64,000 bases of DNA from Pseudomonas sp. KNUC1026 (GCF_021650705.1 NZ_CP087138.1:620001-684000); one strand, 5' to 3'. Shown: positions 1 through 10,490, numbered from the stretch's first letter. Made by a program: numbers and translations. Notes: a model not told the origin generated them from the sequence alone.

Positions 1-2
1 CA

Positions 3-1376
3 CTGGTGCCACGCCCGGCGCTGAACGAGGCGCTGGAGGCGGACGTGGCGATCATCGGCGCCGGTTACACCGGGCTGTGGACTGCCTGGTACCTCAAGCA
101 GCAGGCGCCGCACCTGAACATTGTCGTTCTCGAAGCGCGGATTGCCGGCTTCGGCGCCTCCGGGCGCAACGGCGGCTGGCTGATGGGCAACCTGCTCGGC
201 GAAGACCGCCTGCTGGCGCCGCTCGCCGCACCGGAGCGCAAGGCGGCCTTCGCGCTGCTGCACGGCATCCCCGATGAGGTGGCGCGGGTGTGCCAGGCCC
301 AGGGCATCGACTGCGAACTGCGCAAGGGCGGGGTACTCTACTGCGCGGCGCGCTACCCCGAGCAGGAGCGGCGCCTGCGTGAGCAATTGCAAGCCGCGCG
401 CGCCGAGGGCCTGGGCGAAGGCGATTACCGCTGGCTGAGCCCGGAGGCGCTGCGTGAGCAACTGAATGTGGCCAATGCCTATGGCGCGCTGTATTCGCCG
501 CACTGCGCAACCATTCAGCCGGCCAAGCTGGTGCGCGGCCTTGCCGAGGCCGTGGAGCGGGCCGGCGTGCGCATTTTCGAGCAGAGCGCGGTGCTCGATT
601 GGCAGCCCGGCTGCGTGCGCACTGCCGCAGGCGAGGTGCGCGCCAGCTGGGTGGTGCCGGCAGTGGAGGGGTATTCGAGCCAACTGCCGCCGTTGAACCG
701 CCACCATGTGGCGGCACAGAGCCTGATCGTGGCCACCGAGCCATTGTCCTCGCAGCTGTGGGCGCAGATCGGCCTGGACCGCGGCCAGGCCTTCAGCGAG
801 AACAGCCGGCAGGTTACCTATGGCCAGCGCACGCGCGACGATCGCCTGGTATTCGGCGCCCGTGGCGGCTACCGCTTCGGCGGGCGCCTGCGTGAAGATT
901 TCAACCTCAGCCAGGCCGAGCGCCAATTGCGCCAAGGTTTGTTCAGCGACCTGTTCCCGATGCTGCGCAATGTGCGCCTGACCCACGCCTGGGGAGGCAA
1001 CCTAGGCGTTGCCCGGCGCTTCCAGCCGCACATGCTGATCGACCGCCGCCAGCAGGTGGCACTGGCCGGAGGCTTTGGCGGGGAGGGCGTCGGCGCCAGC
1101 AACCTGGGCGGGCGCACCCTGGCTGCGCTGATCCTGGGCCAGCACAACGAACTGACCGAGCAGCCCTGGGTGTGGAACGACCGCCCACTGGCCGCGCTGC
1201 CGCGCTGGGAGCCCGAGCCGCTGCGCTGGCTGGGCTACAACGCGATCATCCAGAGTTTCGTCCATGAAGACCGCGTGCTCGCCAACCCGCAGGCGCCGCG
1301 CTGGCGCCGCTCGATGGCCGAAGGCCTGGCCGCGACCATGGAACGCCTGATGCACACCCGGGAGCCATTCGCATGA
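3..1376 (+). CDS. FAD-dependent amine oxidoreductase (DAO family), 5' partial
   Basis: The reading frame is open to the left edge. The first candidate start is a GTG at 6, but coding sequence continues upstream of it, so the N-terminus probably lies outside the window. About 456 residues are present. The dinucleotide-binding motif VAIIGAGYTGLW lies near residue 14 and is followed by FGASGRNGGW, the FAD-contacting signature of the DAO family that includes gamma-glutamylputrescine and related amine oxidases. The expected reaction is FAD-dependent oxidative deamination of an amine or amino acid. The stop overlaps the start of the cupin gene (ATGA), and a polyamine-type binding protein follows, so an operon for uptake and oxidation of a polyamine or related amine is likely. 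The substrate cannot be read from sequence. Confidence 0.85.
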   Translation: MVPRPALNEALEADVAIIGAGYTGLWTAWYLKQQAPHLNIVVLEARIAGFGASGRNGGWLMGNLLGEDRLLAPLAAPERKAAFALLHGIPDEVARVCQAQGIDCELRKGGVLYCAARYPEQERRLREQLQAARAEGLGEGDYRWLSPEALREQLNVANAYGALYSPHCATIQPAKLVRGLAEAVERAGVRIFEQSAVLDWQPGCVRTAAGEVRASWVVPAVEGYSSQLPPLNRHHVAAQSLIVATEPLSSQLWAQIGLDRGQAFSENSRQVTYGQRTRDDRLVFGARGGYRFGGRLREDFNLSQAERQLRQGLFSDLFPMLRNVRLTHAWGGNLGVARRFQPHMLIDRRQQVALAGGFGGEGVGASNLGGRTLAALILGQHNELTEQPWVWNDRPLAALPRWEPEPLRWLGYNAIIQSFVHEDRVLANPQAPRWRRSMAEGLAATMERLMHTREPFA

Positions 1377-1714
1377 CCATCGAACATTTCAAGAACACCC
1401 ACACCCTCGCCTTGGGCGAACCTGGCCCGGTCGCCGTGCCGCTGGGCGAGCCGCTGTCGCAGGTGGCCACCCACAGCGTCGAGCGCAGCGATGGCGTGGA
1501 GGCCGGGGTCTGGGAATGCACGCCCGGGCGCTGGCGGCGGCAGATCGTGCAGCAGGAGTTCTGCCATTTCGTGCAGGGCCGCTGCACCTTCATCCCCGAC
1601 GAAGGCGAGCCCATCGAGATCCAGGCCGGCGACGCGCTGGTGTTCCCTGCGAACACCACGGGTATCTGGGATGTACAACAAACCGTTCGCAAGAGTTACG
1701 TGCTGATTTTCTGA
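1373..1714 (+). CDS. small cupin-domain protein (cupin_3/DUF861 type)
   Basis: This is a 113-residue single-domain protein. The central segment, with RQIVQQEFCHFVQGRCTF followed by GEPIEIQAGDALVFPAN, is the two-motif beta-barrel pattern of the DUF861/EutQ-like cupins. These proteins often sit in the same operon as FAD amine oxidoreductases of the upstream type. ATG overlaps the upstream stop, so translation is coupled. An enzymatic role is not established for this family; a small-molecule sensing or isomerase role is only inference. Confidence 0.8.
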   Translation: MTIEHFKNTHTLALGEPGPVAVPLGEPLSQVATHSVERSDGVEAGVWECTPGRWRRQIVQQEFCHFVQGRCTFIPDEGEPIEIQAGDALVFPANTTGIWDVQQTVRKSYVLIF

Positions 1715-2829
<1,115 letters not shown>

Positions 2830-2870
2830 TGCCCCTGGCAGGGGAGGGCGCCTGCGAACCCGGGCGCTCT

Positions 2871-2937
2871 CAAGTTTTTTGAAAAAACTTCAAGCAGGCT
2901 ATTGACTTAGGTCTGCCGGATGCCCAGAATGCGCCAC
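2871..2937 (+). promoter_or_regulatory. promoter of the tRNA-Val/tRNA-Asp operon with UP-like element
   Basis: TTGACT at 2902-2907 and CAGAAT at 2925-2930 are separated by exactly 17 bp, with a predicted start near 2937 and a GC-rich discriminator (gcgccacc) typical of stringently controlled stable-RNA promoters. Immediately upstream, AAGTTTTTTGAAAAAACTT (2872-2890) is a palindromic A/T block at about -47 to -65, where an UP element would lie. It could alternatively act as a weak terminator for the preceding gene. Confidence 0.7.
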
Positions 2938-2951
2938 CTCAGCGAAGCAAA

Positions 2952-3027
2952 GGGTGATTAGCTCAGCCGGGAGAGCATCTGCCTTACAAGCAGAGGGTCG
3001 GCGGTTCGATCCCGTCATCACCCACCA
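2952..3027 (+). tRNA. tRNA-Val (anticodon UAC)
   Basis: 76 nt with encoded CCA. The acceptor stem GGGTGAT pairs with ATCACCC. The anticodon loop CTTACAA gives UAC, reading GUA and related valine codons. The TPsiC arm GGCGGTTCGATCCCG is normal. Confidence 0.95.
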
Positions 3028-3071
3028 CTTCGTGAGTACTGTTTCAAATCGGGCGTCAGCCCGGCCGACGC

Positions 3072-3148
3072 GCAGCGGTAGTTCAGTCGGTTAGAATACC
3101 GGCCTGTCACGCCGGGGGTCGCGGGTTCGAGTCCCGTCCGCTGCGCCA
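3072..3148 (+). tRNA. tRNA-Asp (anticodon GUC), copy 1
   Basis: 77 nt with encoded CCA. The acceptor GCAGCGG pairs with CCGCTGC, and the anticodon loop CTGTCAC gives GUC. It lies 44 bp after tRNA-Val and is probably co-transcribed with it. Confidence 0.95.
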
Positions 3149-3233
3149 TTTTACTTCCAGCCTTTGCACTTCACGGTGCTCTGGTTGAGACCGAAGCCTC
3201 ACCCCGCATCGGTCAGCCAGCGTCAAACGAAAC

Positions 3234-3310
3234 GCAGCGGTAGTTCAGTCGGTTAGAACACCGGCCTGTCACGCCGGGGGTCGCGGGTTCGAGTCCCGTC
3301 CGCTGCGCCA
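3234..3310 (+). tRNA. tRNA-Asp (anticodon GUC), copy 2
   Basis: 77 nt and almost identical to copy 1 (a single change, rAATAcc to rAACAcc, in the D-arm/anticodon-stem junction). It is the last gene of the stable-RNA operon before the terminator at 3347. Confidence 0.95.
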
Positions 3311-3346
3311 TATTCGTGCATGAGCCTTTGAACAGCTCGGCACACA

Positions 3347-3375
3347 CAAAAAAGCGACCTTAGGTCGCTTTTTTG
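3347..3375 (+). terminator. intrinsic terminator of the tRNA operon
   Basis: A perfect 13-bp stem (CAAAAAAGCGACC with GGTCGCTTTTTTG) closes a TTA loop and includes a T6 run. Because the flanks are A-rich and T-rich it can work in both directions. Confidence 0.85.
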
Positions 3376-3407
3376 CTTTCTGCGTCGTCGATGCACGTCG
3401 CCGTTGC

Positions 3408-3500
3408 ACGCCGCCCGGCAAGCCGGCCTCCCACAAAGAGGCCCGGCATCGACTCGGCCTCCGCGCAGATCACTCGGTGGGCGGCTTGCCGCGCGACGTG
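3408..3500. repeat. inverted pair of REP-type palindromes
   Basis: cgcccggcaagccggcctcccac at 3411-3434 and the opposite-facing gtgggcggcttgccgcgcgacg at 3477-3498. The same core recurs in inverted pairs at 9053-9137, 14341-14483, 23603-23696 and 60139-60246. This is the usual REP/REPIN arrangement of P. putida genomes, here between the tRNA terminator and the 3' end of the gene on the other strand. Confidence 0.8.
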
Positions 3501-3544
3501 TGTCGCTGACCATGCAGGCCTCCCACTACAACCTGGCTAGCGCT

Positions 3545-6500
3545 TCAAGAGGTCCAGGTTTCCCCACCCGGCCAGTCCTTGGTCGGAATGTCCGCAATGG
3601 TCCCATCCTTGACCCCGTCGATCCCGTAGCGCTCGATCGCCTCACCCAGCACCGTGCCGAACGAATCCTGCTGGGCCTGCTGCTGCCCTTCCTTGACCAG
3701 GCCAGGAATGAGAGCCCCCAGCACGGCCACGCCTGCGCCGAGAAAACCGAGCACACCAGCGGTGCCCGCCAGGGCCGGCAAAAAGCGTGGCAGGTTCGCG
3801 CCGAGCAGGCCCAGCGTGCCTTCTGCAGCCGACGCAGTGCCGGCGAGCACGCCCAAGGAGCCCGCAGTGATGCTAAAGCCGCCGCTCAGGTTGTCGCCCC
3901 GGCGAATCGCCTGCACACCGTCGAAAATGCCGTAGGCGCCAGCAGCGATCCCGGCCAGGCCACCGATGCCCTTGGCGGCTTCCTCGAAGTTCTTCGAGAT
4001 CTTGACGTAGTTCTCGCCCTTGTTGACGTTGGCTTCGACCTTGTTGAGCAAGTCGCCGGCCAGGCCCGCGTTGTTCATGTCCTTGATCAGGTCCTTGCCC
4101 TTTTCAGCGCGTCGGCCATGTACGTCTGGTAGCCCTTGGCGCCGCCTTCGGTCAGCACGGTGGCGGTTTGCACAGAGCCGGTGGCGATGTCGACGATGTT
4201 ACGGTCGGTGAGGTTCTTGCCGCTCTGCGCACCGCGCGAAATGGTCACGCCGGCCAGGAACAGCCCGCTCACCGCATGCAAGGTGCCGCTGCCGTAAGCG
4301 CCCTTGGCATCGCCGCTGGGGTCGAAGTCCGACAGCTTGCCGAACTTGTCCAGTGCCTTGGTGCCCTGGCGCATCAGGTCCCAGTTGCCACGGAAGCCCG
4401 AGAGCACCTGGTCGGTCGTGGCCATGGTGCCGTCGGCGTTCATCAGCAGTTCGGGCGACTCGGTGCGCATCTGGTCGATGAGCTTGCGGATCTTGTCCTC
4501 GTCCAGCTCGTCGCCGCCGTTCTTGCCGTAGGCCTTCTTGATGTCTTCGAAGCTTGAGCCCTTGAACAGGTTCTCCTGGGTGACGGTGGAGAAATTGTCG
4601 TTGACCTGCTTGTCGAACTGGGCAGTGAAGGTCGGGTCCAGCGTGGCGTTGTACAGCGCGATTTCCATGCTGTAGCTGGCGGCGGCCTGCTCCGGCGTCT
4701 GGGTCTTGAGCAGCTCGCGCATGCGATCCCCGGTGGCCAGTTGGTCCTTGTAGAAGGTTTTGAGCTCCTCGGCGTGCTTGGATTTGCCCACGCCGCCCTG
4801 GATTTCAGCGGCGTCGCTCTTGCCGAGCATGGTCTGCATGCTCTGGGCGGTAGCGTAGTAGCTGGTCAGCGCAGCGGTCTGGTCGGTCTTGCCGTCCTTG
4901 GTGGCCGCATCCCAGGCCTTGTCGAGCGCCTTGCCTGACTTGATCTCGTCGTCGTAGGTTTTGCCCACGGCCTCTTTCAGGCCCGGATTGGCCTCGAACA
5001 GGCTCTTGAGCCCTTCGTCGCCCTTGTCCTTGATGAACTTGGCGGTGTCCGGGTCTTTCTGCAGAAGGCTGATGTGCTCGTTGATGTCCTGCAGCAGTTT
5101 CTCCGGCTCCCAGAACGCGCCGGAGCTGTTGGCGATGGCCACCTTGCCGTAGTCGGTGCTCCACATGCCGGCGTTGGCGCCGTCGATCACCAGTTTCTGC
5201 GCGTTCTGCAGGTCCAGCAGCACGGCGGCCTTTTGCTCGGCGCTGTACTTCTCCAGGGTGCTCGAACACGTCTTTGCCCAGCTTGCTGGTGTCGACATGG
5301 CTGGTGATGTTGCCCGAGACCACGCCCTGCATCAGGGTGGTCAGGCCAGCAGCATCCTTGGGCGCTTCCTTGCTCAGCCAGGTCGTGATATCAGCCCTGT
5401 TGGCCTTGCCGTCGGCGCTGCCGCCAAGGCTTGCGGAAGCGGTGTCCAGTTGCCGGAAGGCGCCGGGCTGGGAGAAGAAGTCCAGCGCTTCCTTCTCCTG
5501 CTGGCTCAACTGCGGGTTGGCGTTCTTGTAGTCCTTGATGTTCTGCTCGGTCAGGGCATCGCCTGCCCCGGTCTTGCCGCGGATCGAATCGTACTTCTGG
5601 TCGAGGATCGCAGCGTATTGCGCGACCTGCCTGGAGCCTGCATCGGCATCCGGGTTGGCCTTGAGGTAATCCTTGTAGCTGGTGATGTCGCTGCTGGCCT
5701 GGGGTTTGGCCAGTTGCGAGAAGCCGTACTTGCCGAAATCCTGCAGGCGCCCGGCCTCGGTACCGTGTTTGGCTTCGCCGCCCTTGGTAAAGCCGTCGAT
5801 GCTGCTGTTGGCGACATCGCCACCGCTGAGCACTTCACCTTTCTCGTTGTAACCGACCACGCGGTCGAGCACCTGGCTTGCGCGGAAGGCCGCATTGGCG
5901 TCGGTATCGAAATCGCCCACGCGCTCCTTGAGTGCATCTTTCACGCCGCTCTGGTTGCCGAGGTTCTTGAGCAGTGGGTTGGCGTCGATGATGTCCTGGG
6001 CGCTGCGTTTGTCGTCCTTGGGCAGTTCCCAGACGATGCCGGCCGCTTCGGCGTCCTTGCGTGCCTGCGCATCGCCGCCCACGTCCGAGGCGTGGGTGAG
6101 GGTGCCCTTGAGGCTGTCGAAGCCGCCCTTGCCGAAATCCTGCAAGCGGCCAGCTTCAGTGCCGTGCTTGGCTTCGCCGCCTTTGGTGAAGCCGTCGATG
6201 CTGCTGTTGTCGACATCGTTGCCGGCCAGGCGCTGGCCGTTTTCATCGAAACGCACCACGTGGTCGAGCACTTGGGCCGCGCGGAAGGCAGCATCCGGGT
6301 CGCGCTCGAAGTCACCGACCTGCTCCTTGAGCATGTCCTTGACGTGGCTCTGGTTACCCAGGTTTTTCAGCAAGGGGCTCGAGTCGATGATGTCCTGGGC
6401 CGAGCGTTTGTCGTTCTCGGGCGTTCCCACTTGATGCCCAGCGCTTCGGCTTTTTCGCGGTTTTCCTTGTTCTCGCTGGCGGCCTCGATATGCTTGAGCT

Positions 6501-6933
6501 CGCCCTTGAGGTTCTCGAAACCGTACTTGCCAAAATCCTGCAAACGCCCGGCTTCGGTGCCGTGCTTGGCATCGCCGCCCTTGGTGAACCCGTCGACTCG
6601 GCTGTTGCCGATGTCACCGCCGACCAGGCGCTTGCCGCCTTCGTCGAACTGCTCTACATGGTCGAGCACCTGCACGGCGCGGTAGGCCGCATCCGGGTCT
6701 TTCTCGAAATCGCCGACACGGTCCCTGAGCTTGTCCTTCACGCCGCTCTGGTTGCCCAGGTTCTTGAGCAGGGGGCTGGAGTCGATGATCTCCTGCGCGC
6801 TGCGGTTGTCGCCTTTCGGGCGTTCCCATTCGATACCGGCGTCTTTGGCCTTGGCGCGATCGACAGCGTCGCCCCATTGGTTGTTGCTGTCGCTGCGCTC
6901 GTTGCTGGCGACTTTCTCGACTGACACAGACAT
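3545..6933 (-). CDS. large repeat-bearing type III translocator-like protein (HrpK/HrpF/NolX-like), three frameshifts
   Basis: With three single-base corrections (G run 6419-6421 one short, extra C at 5253-5254, T run 4101-4104 one short) this is one 1129-residue protein. The start at 6933 is set by a strong AAGGAGG 9 nt upstream. The N-terminal third carries three repeats of about 133 residues, each with SAQ(E/D)IID, PLLKNLGNQS and KHGTEAGRLQDFGK. The middle is charged and helical. The C-terminal 180 residues hold two glycine/alanine-rich hydrophobic stretches (IGGLAGIAAGAYGIF and GVLGFLGAGVAVLGALIPGLV). N-terminal imperfect repeats plus hydrophobic C-terminal segments match the HrpF/NolX/HrpK group of type III translocon proteins. 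That assignment is from memory of the family and is moderate. No secretion genes and no clear hrp box are nearby, and there is no signal peptide. Confidence 0.6.
5695..6830 (-). repeat. three tandem coding repeats of about 399 bp
   Basis: The segment encoding SAQ(E/D)IID recurs at about 6781, 6382 and 5984, a spacing of 398-399 bp, so the repeats are in phase (133 residues each). Shared blocks in order are the SAQxIID box, PLLKNLGNQS, VGDF, QVLD-V, a G-D-NS-DGFTKGG-AKHGTEAGRLQDFGK block, and a variable linker. DNA identity is high but not complete, so the duplication is not recent. Confidence 0.85.
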
Positions 6934-7238
6934 TGACCGTCCTCCTTGGGTGATGGATGCCAAAGGCAGTGACTGCGAACGCCTGGACAGACGCACTGCT
7001 TCGATCGGCAAGGCTGTGCCCCTTATAGGTGCGGCATATGAATCGAAAGTGACAGCAATGTGGCAGGGCAGGGCGGCCGCTCACCGGTAACGCTGCAGCC
7101 CCTGTGAGCCAAGGGCGAGGGGCTGTTGTGAAATGTTGTTAAACAAGCACCCTGGGGGCTTGTGCACGGTGCGCACCCGCCCGGCGTTATCGGCTAGCAT
7201 GGGGCAGTCTTTCCCTCACTGATCCCGGTGGCCCAGCC
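6934..7238. other. divergent intergenic region
   Basis: 305 bp between the translocator-like gene (-) and the cysteine desulfurase gene (+). It contains the AAGGAGG ribosome site of the former at 6942-6948 (- strand). No match to a hrp box (GGAACC...CCAC) was found on either strand, and no convincing sigma-70 hexamer pair could be chosen by eye. Confidence 0.5.
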
Positions 7239-8372
7239 ATGCAACAGCTTTATTTCGACTACGCCGCGACGACGCCCATCGACGACGCCGTGATTACCGA
7301 CATGCTCAGCTGCATGGGCCGCGCCAGCACCTTCGGCAACCCGGCGTCGGCGTCCCACGGCTTCGGCCAGCGCGCGCGCCTGGCGGTGGAAACCGCACGC
7401 GAGCAGGTGGCTGCGCTGGTGGGCACGCAGGCGGGCAACATTATCTGGACGTCCGGTGCGACCGAGTCGAACAACCTGGCGCTCAAAGGCCTCGCCGCCA
7501 AGGCGGGTGAGCGCCGGCACCTGATCACCAGCACGATCGAACACAAGGCGGTGCTCGACACGGTGCTTCAATTGCAGCGAGAGGGTTTCGAGGTCACCTG
7601 GCTGGCGCCTGATCGGGACGGCCTGATCCAGCCCCAGGCGGTGGCAGAGGCACTGCGAGGTGACACGCTTGCGGTGTCGCTGATGCTGGTTAACAACGAG
7701 CTGGGCACGCTCACCGACATTCAGGCGATTGGCGCTCTGGTGCGTGCCCACGGCGCCTTGCTGCATGTGGATGCTGCCCAGGCCGCTGGCAAGGTGGCGA
7801 TCGACCTGGCGACGCTGGCCGTGGACCTGATGTCGTTCTCTGCTCACAAAAGCTACGGCCCCAAGGGCATCGGTGCATTGTTCGTCGGTGAACGGGCACG
7901 GCCATGCCTGGGCGCGCAGATCCACGGTGGCGGGCATGAGCAGGGCTTGCGCTCCGGCACCCTGGCCACGCACCAGATCGTCGGCATGGGCAGCGCTTTT
8001 GCCCTTGCCGGGGCGCAGCGCGAAGCTGAATGGGCGCGCCTGAGCGGCCTGAGCCTGGATTTGCGCGAACGCCTGCTGGCATTGCCGGGCGTGGCCCTCA
8101 ACGGCCATCCCACGCAGCGCGTGCCACACACGGTGAACCTGTGCATCGGCCACCCGTTCTTCAACATGCGCCAGTTCTCCGAGCAGGTGGCTTTTTCCTC
8201 GACCTCGGCCTGCAACTCCGCGAGCAGCGGGCCTTCGCACGTGTTGCGGGCGCTGGGGCTCAGTGATGCTCAGGCATCAGGCAGCGTGCGCCTGAGCCTG
8301 GGGCGTTACACCACCGCGCAGGATGTCGAGCAGTTGGTGCAGATTATCAAGGGCTGTTTGCCCGGTGCCTGA
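7239..8372 (+). CDS. cysteine desulfurase-like PLP enzyme (IscS/NifS family)
   Basis: 377 residues, class V aminotransferase fold. YFDYAATTP opens the protein as in IscS/NifS. TSGATESNNLAL and HVDAAQAAGK are the cofactor-contact motifs, SFSAHKSYGPKG carries the Schiff-base lysine, and SSTSACNSASSGPSHVL holds the catalytic cysteine in the loop that delivers sulfur. The expected reaction is L-cysteine to L-alanine plus an enzyme persulfide. No iscR, iscU, hscA or fdx genes follow, so this is a stand-alone paralogue rather than the main Fe-S operon copy. The acceptor is unknown. Confidence 0.88.
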   Translation: MQQLYFDYAATTPIDDAVITDMLSCMGRASTFGNPASASHGFGQRARLAVETAREQVAALVGTQAGNIIWTSGATESNNLALKGLAAKAGERRHLITSTIEHKAVLDTVLQLQREGFEVTWLAPDRDGLIQPQAVAEALRGDTLAVSLMLVNNELGTLTDIQAIGALVRAHGALLHVDAAQAAGKVAIDLATLAVDLMSFSAHKSYGPKGIGALFVGERARPCLGAQIHGGGHEQGLRSGTLATHQIVGMGSAFALAGAQREAEWARLSGLSLDLRERLLALPGVALNGHPTQRVPHTVNLCIGHPFFNMRQFSEQVAFSSTSACNSASSGPSHVLRALGLSDAQASGSVRLSLGRYTTAQDVEQLVQIIKGCLPGA

Positions 8373-8414
8373 TTCCAGGGGCCGGAGGTTGGGCATCGAT
8401 CACAAGGATGAAAA

Positions 8415-9041
8415 ATGTTGAAACTGCTTGGGCGTACTTCATCGATCAACGTACGCAAGGTGCTCTGGGCATGCCAAGAGCTTGGCCTGCCGCTGGAGCG
8501 GGAAGAGGATTGGGGGCTGGGGTTTCGCTCGCCGCAGGCGCCAGCCTTCATGGCATTGAACCCGAACGCGCAGATCCCGGTATTGATCGACGATGATTTC
8601 GTACTGTGGGAGTCCAACAGCATCCTGCGCTACCTGGCCAATGCCTATGGCGGGGAGGCGGTGTATCCGGCCAGCGTTCGCCAGCGCGCGGCGGTGGACC
8701 AGTGGATGGACTGGCAAGCCGTTGAGCTGAACCCGGCCTGGAGTTATGTGTTTCATTCACGAGTGCGCAAGCACCCAGATTTTCAGGACCCTGCCGCGCT
8801 GCTCAAAGGCCAGGTGCGCTGGGCCGCGGCGATGGGCATTCTGGAGCAGCAGCTGTGCAAGACACAGGCGTTCGTGGCTGGCGAGCACTTCAGCCTGGCG
8901 GACATCGTGATCGGGCTGTCGGTGAACCGGTGGTTCGGCACGCCATTCGAGCATCCGCACTTTCCGGCGATCGAGCAGTACTACCAAAGGCTCGGTGGCC
9001 GTGAGGCTTTCGAACTGTACTGCGGGCCAGGGCAACCCTGA
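8415..9041 (+). CDS. glutathione S-transferase family protein
   Basis: 208 residues. The thioredoxin-like N-terminal domain begins [20 protein letters not shown], with the Ser-Ile-Asn region in the place of the catalytic Ser/Tyr loop. [19 protein letters not shown] is the cis-proline/glutathione-binding segment. The C-terminal helical domain contains [22 protein letters not shown] precedes the ATG. It lies 42 bp after the desulfurase in the same direction. Substrate unknown; likely cytosolic conjugation or detoxification. Confidence 0.88.
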   Translation: MLKLLGRTSSINVRKVLWACQELGLPLEREEDWGLGFRSPQAPAFMALNPNAQIPVLIDDDFVLWESNSILRYLANAYGGEAVYPASVRQRAAVDQWMDWQAVELNPAWSYVFHSRVRKHPDFQDPAALLKGQVRWAAAMGILEQQLCKTQAFVAGEHFSLADIVIGLSVNRWFGTPFEHPHFPAIEQYYQRLGGREAFELYCGPGQP

Positions 9042-9052
9042 ACCGGTCAGTT

Positions 9053-9137
9053 ACACGTCGCGCGGCAAGCCGCCCTCCCACTCAAAAAAATCTGCGGCGC
9101 AGTTCAGAGTAGTGGGAGGGCGGCTTGCCGCGCGACG
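9053..9137. repeat. inverted pair of REP-type palindromes
   Basis: acacgtcgcgcggcaagccgccctcccac (9053-9081) and gtgggagggcggcttgccgcgcgacg (9112-9137) are near-exact reverse complements around a 30-bp spacer. They sit in the gap between two convergent genes and are well placed to form a long hairpin. Confidence 0.85.
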
Positions 9138-9152
9138 AACGACGAACCAACC

Positions 9153-10490
9153 TCAACGGTGCGCTGGCCTGCTCACCACTAACCCCGCCGGGTTGCTGCT
9201 CTCGACCTTGCCCGCCACCGCTGGCGCCGTTTCGCGCATCTTCAACGCACACACCGTCGAGATCACCCCTAGCGAGCTGAACAGCAGCGCCGGCCCCATC
9301 CAGCCCACCTGCGAGTAGATTGCCGTGGCGATGAAGGGCAGGGCGCCGGCGATCAGCGAGGCGCAGTTGTAGCCCAGCGAGATGCCTGAAGAGCGTACGT
9401 TGGCCGGGAACTGCTCGGAGAACCAGCTCGACTCCACCGCAAAGATCGGGTCGTGGCTCAGCAGCAGCGACACCGCCACCGCAGCGACGATCATCACGGT
9501 GACGCCGCTGTTGATCATCAGGAACATCGGAATGCCAAAGGCGATGGTGAAGATCGACCCCAGCAGGAACACCGGCTTGCGCCCGATGCGGTCGCTCAAG
9601 GCACCGAACAGCAAGTGGCTGACCAGCCCCAGGGCTGAGCCGATCATGGTGCCCCAGAGCACGTTTTCCTTGGCCGCCACGTTGGCCAGCAGCACGTACG
9701 ACAGCATGAAACTGGTAGCGATGTAGTACCCGCCGGTTTCAGCCAGGCGGGCGCCGGCCAGTTGCAGGATCTTGCGCCAGTCGTTGCGCAGGGCATGCAG
9801 CGCGGGCTGCTCGACCAGGGTGTTCTCAGCCTTGGCCTGTTCGAAAGCCGGTGACTCGCTCACGCCCAGGCGGATGTACATGCCCACCGCGACCATCACC
9901 ACCGAAAACAGGAACGGCGCACGCCACACCCAATCGCCTTCCAGAAAGGCCGAGGACAACAAAAAGGCGCCGTTGGCCATCAGCAAGCCCATAGGAATCC
10001 CGATTTGCGGCACCGCACCGAAGAAGCCACGGCGGTTGGCCGGTGCATGCTCGCAGGCCATCAGCACCGCGCCACCCCATTCGGCACCGAAGCCGATGCC
10101 TTGGAGCATGCGCAGGAAAATCAGCAGCAAGGGCGCGATCACCCCGGCCTGCTCGTAGGTGGGCAGGGCACCGATCAGCACCGTAGCTCCGCCCATGGCC
10201 AGCAGCGACCATAGCAGCACCGCCTTGCGCCCCACGCGGTCACCGAAGTGGCCTGCGAGGTACCCACCCAGCGGGCGCATGAAAAAGCCCACTGCCATAG
10301 TGGCGAAGGCCGCAAGGATACCGACGATGGGCTCGGTGGTGTGGAAGAACACCTTGCCGAACCAGCCGGCGGCCGCTGTGCCGTAGATGAAAAAGTCATA
10401 GCTCTCCACTGCCGACCCGATCATCGAGGCGAAGGAGACCTTGGCGGCATTGCCGCCGGGTTGGGTTGAGGCTGATCGAGTGTCGCTCAT
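9153..10490 (-). CDS. MFS transporter, metabolite:H+ symporter (MHS) subfamily
   Basis: 445 residues with about 12 membrane helices. SMIGSAVESYDFFIYGTAA near the N-terminus and RPLGGYLAGHFGDRVGRKAVL (loop 2-3) are the MHS-family signatures also found in ProP, KgtP and ShiA. LSDRIGRKPVFLLGS repeats the loop motif in the second half. It is the last gene of the four-gene transketolase cluster and is predicted to import the substrate of that pathway, probably a sugar acid or polyol-derived acid. Its start lies 95 bp inside the upstream dehydrogenase frame. Confidence 0.88.
   Translation of the reverse strand: MSDTRSASTQPGGNAAKVSFASMIGSAVESYDFFIYGTAAAGWFGKVFFHTTEPIVGILAAFATMAVGFFMRPLGGYLAGHFGDRVGRKAVLLWSLLAMGGATVLIGALPTYEQAGVIAPLLLIFLRMLQGIGFGAEWGGAVLMACEHAPANRRGFFGAVPQIGIPMGLLMANGAFLLSSAFLEGDWVWRAPFLFSVVMVAVGMYIRLGVSESPAFEQAKAENTLVEQPALHALRNDWRKILQLAGARLAETGGYYIATSFMLSYVLLANVAAKENVLWGTMIGSALGLVSHLLFGALSDRIGRKPVFLLGSIFTIAFGIPMFLMINSGVTVMIVAAVAVSLLLSHDPIFAVESSWFSEQFPANVRSSGISLGYNCASLIAGALPFIATAIYSQVGWMGPALLFSSLGVISTVCALKMRETAPAVAGKVESSNPAGLVVSRPAHR

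Noticed and set aside
5156..6685. A 509-codon open frame on the plus strand
   Set aside because: It is antisense to the three repeats of the translocator-like gene; its own apparent repetition only mirrors them.
6934..7238. hrp box for the translocator-like gene
   Set aside because: No GGAACC with a correctly spaced CCAC was found on either strand.
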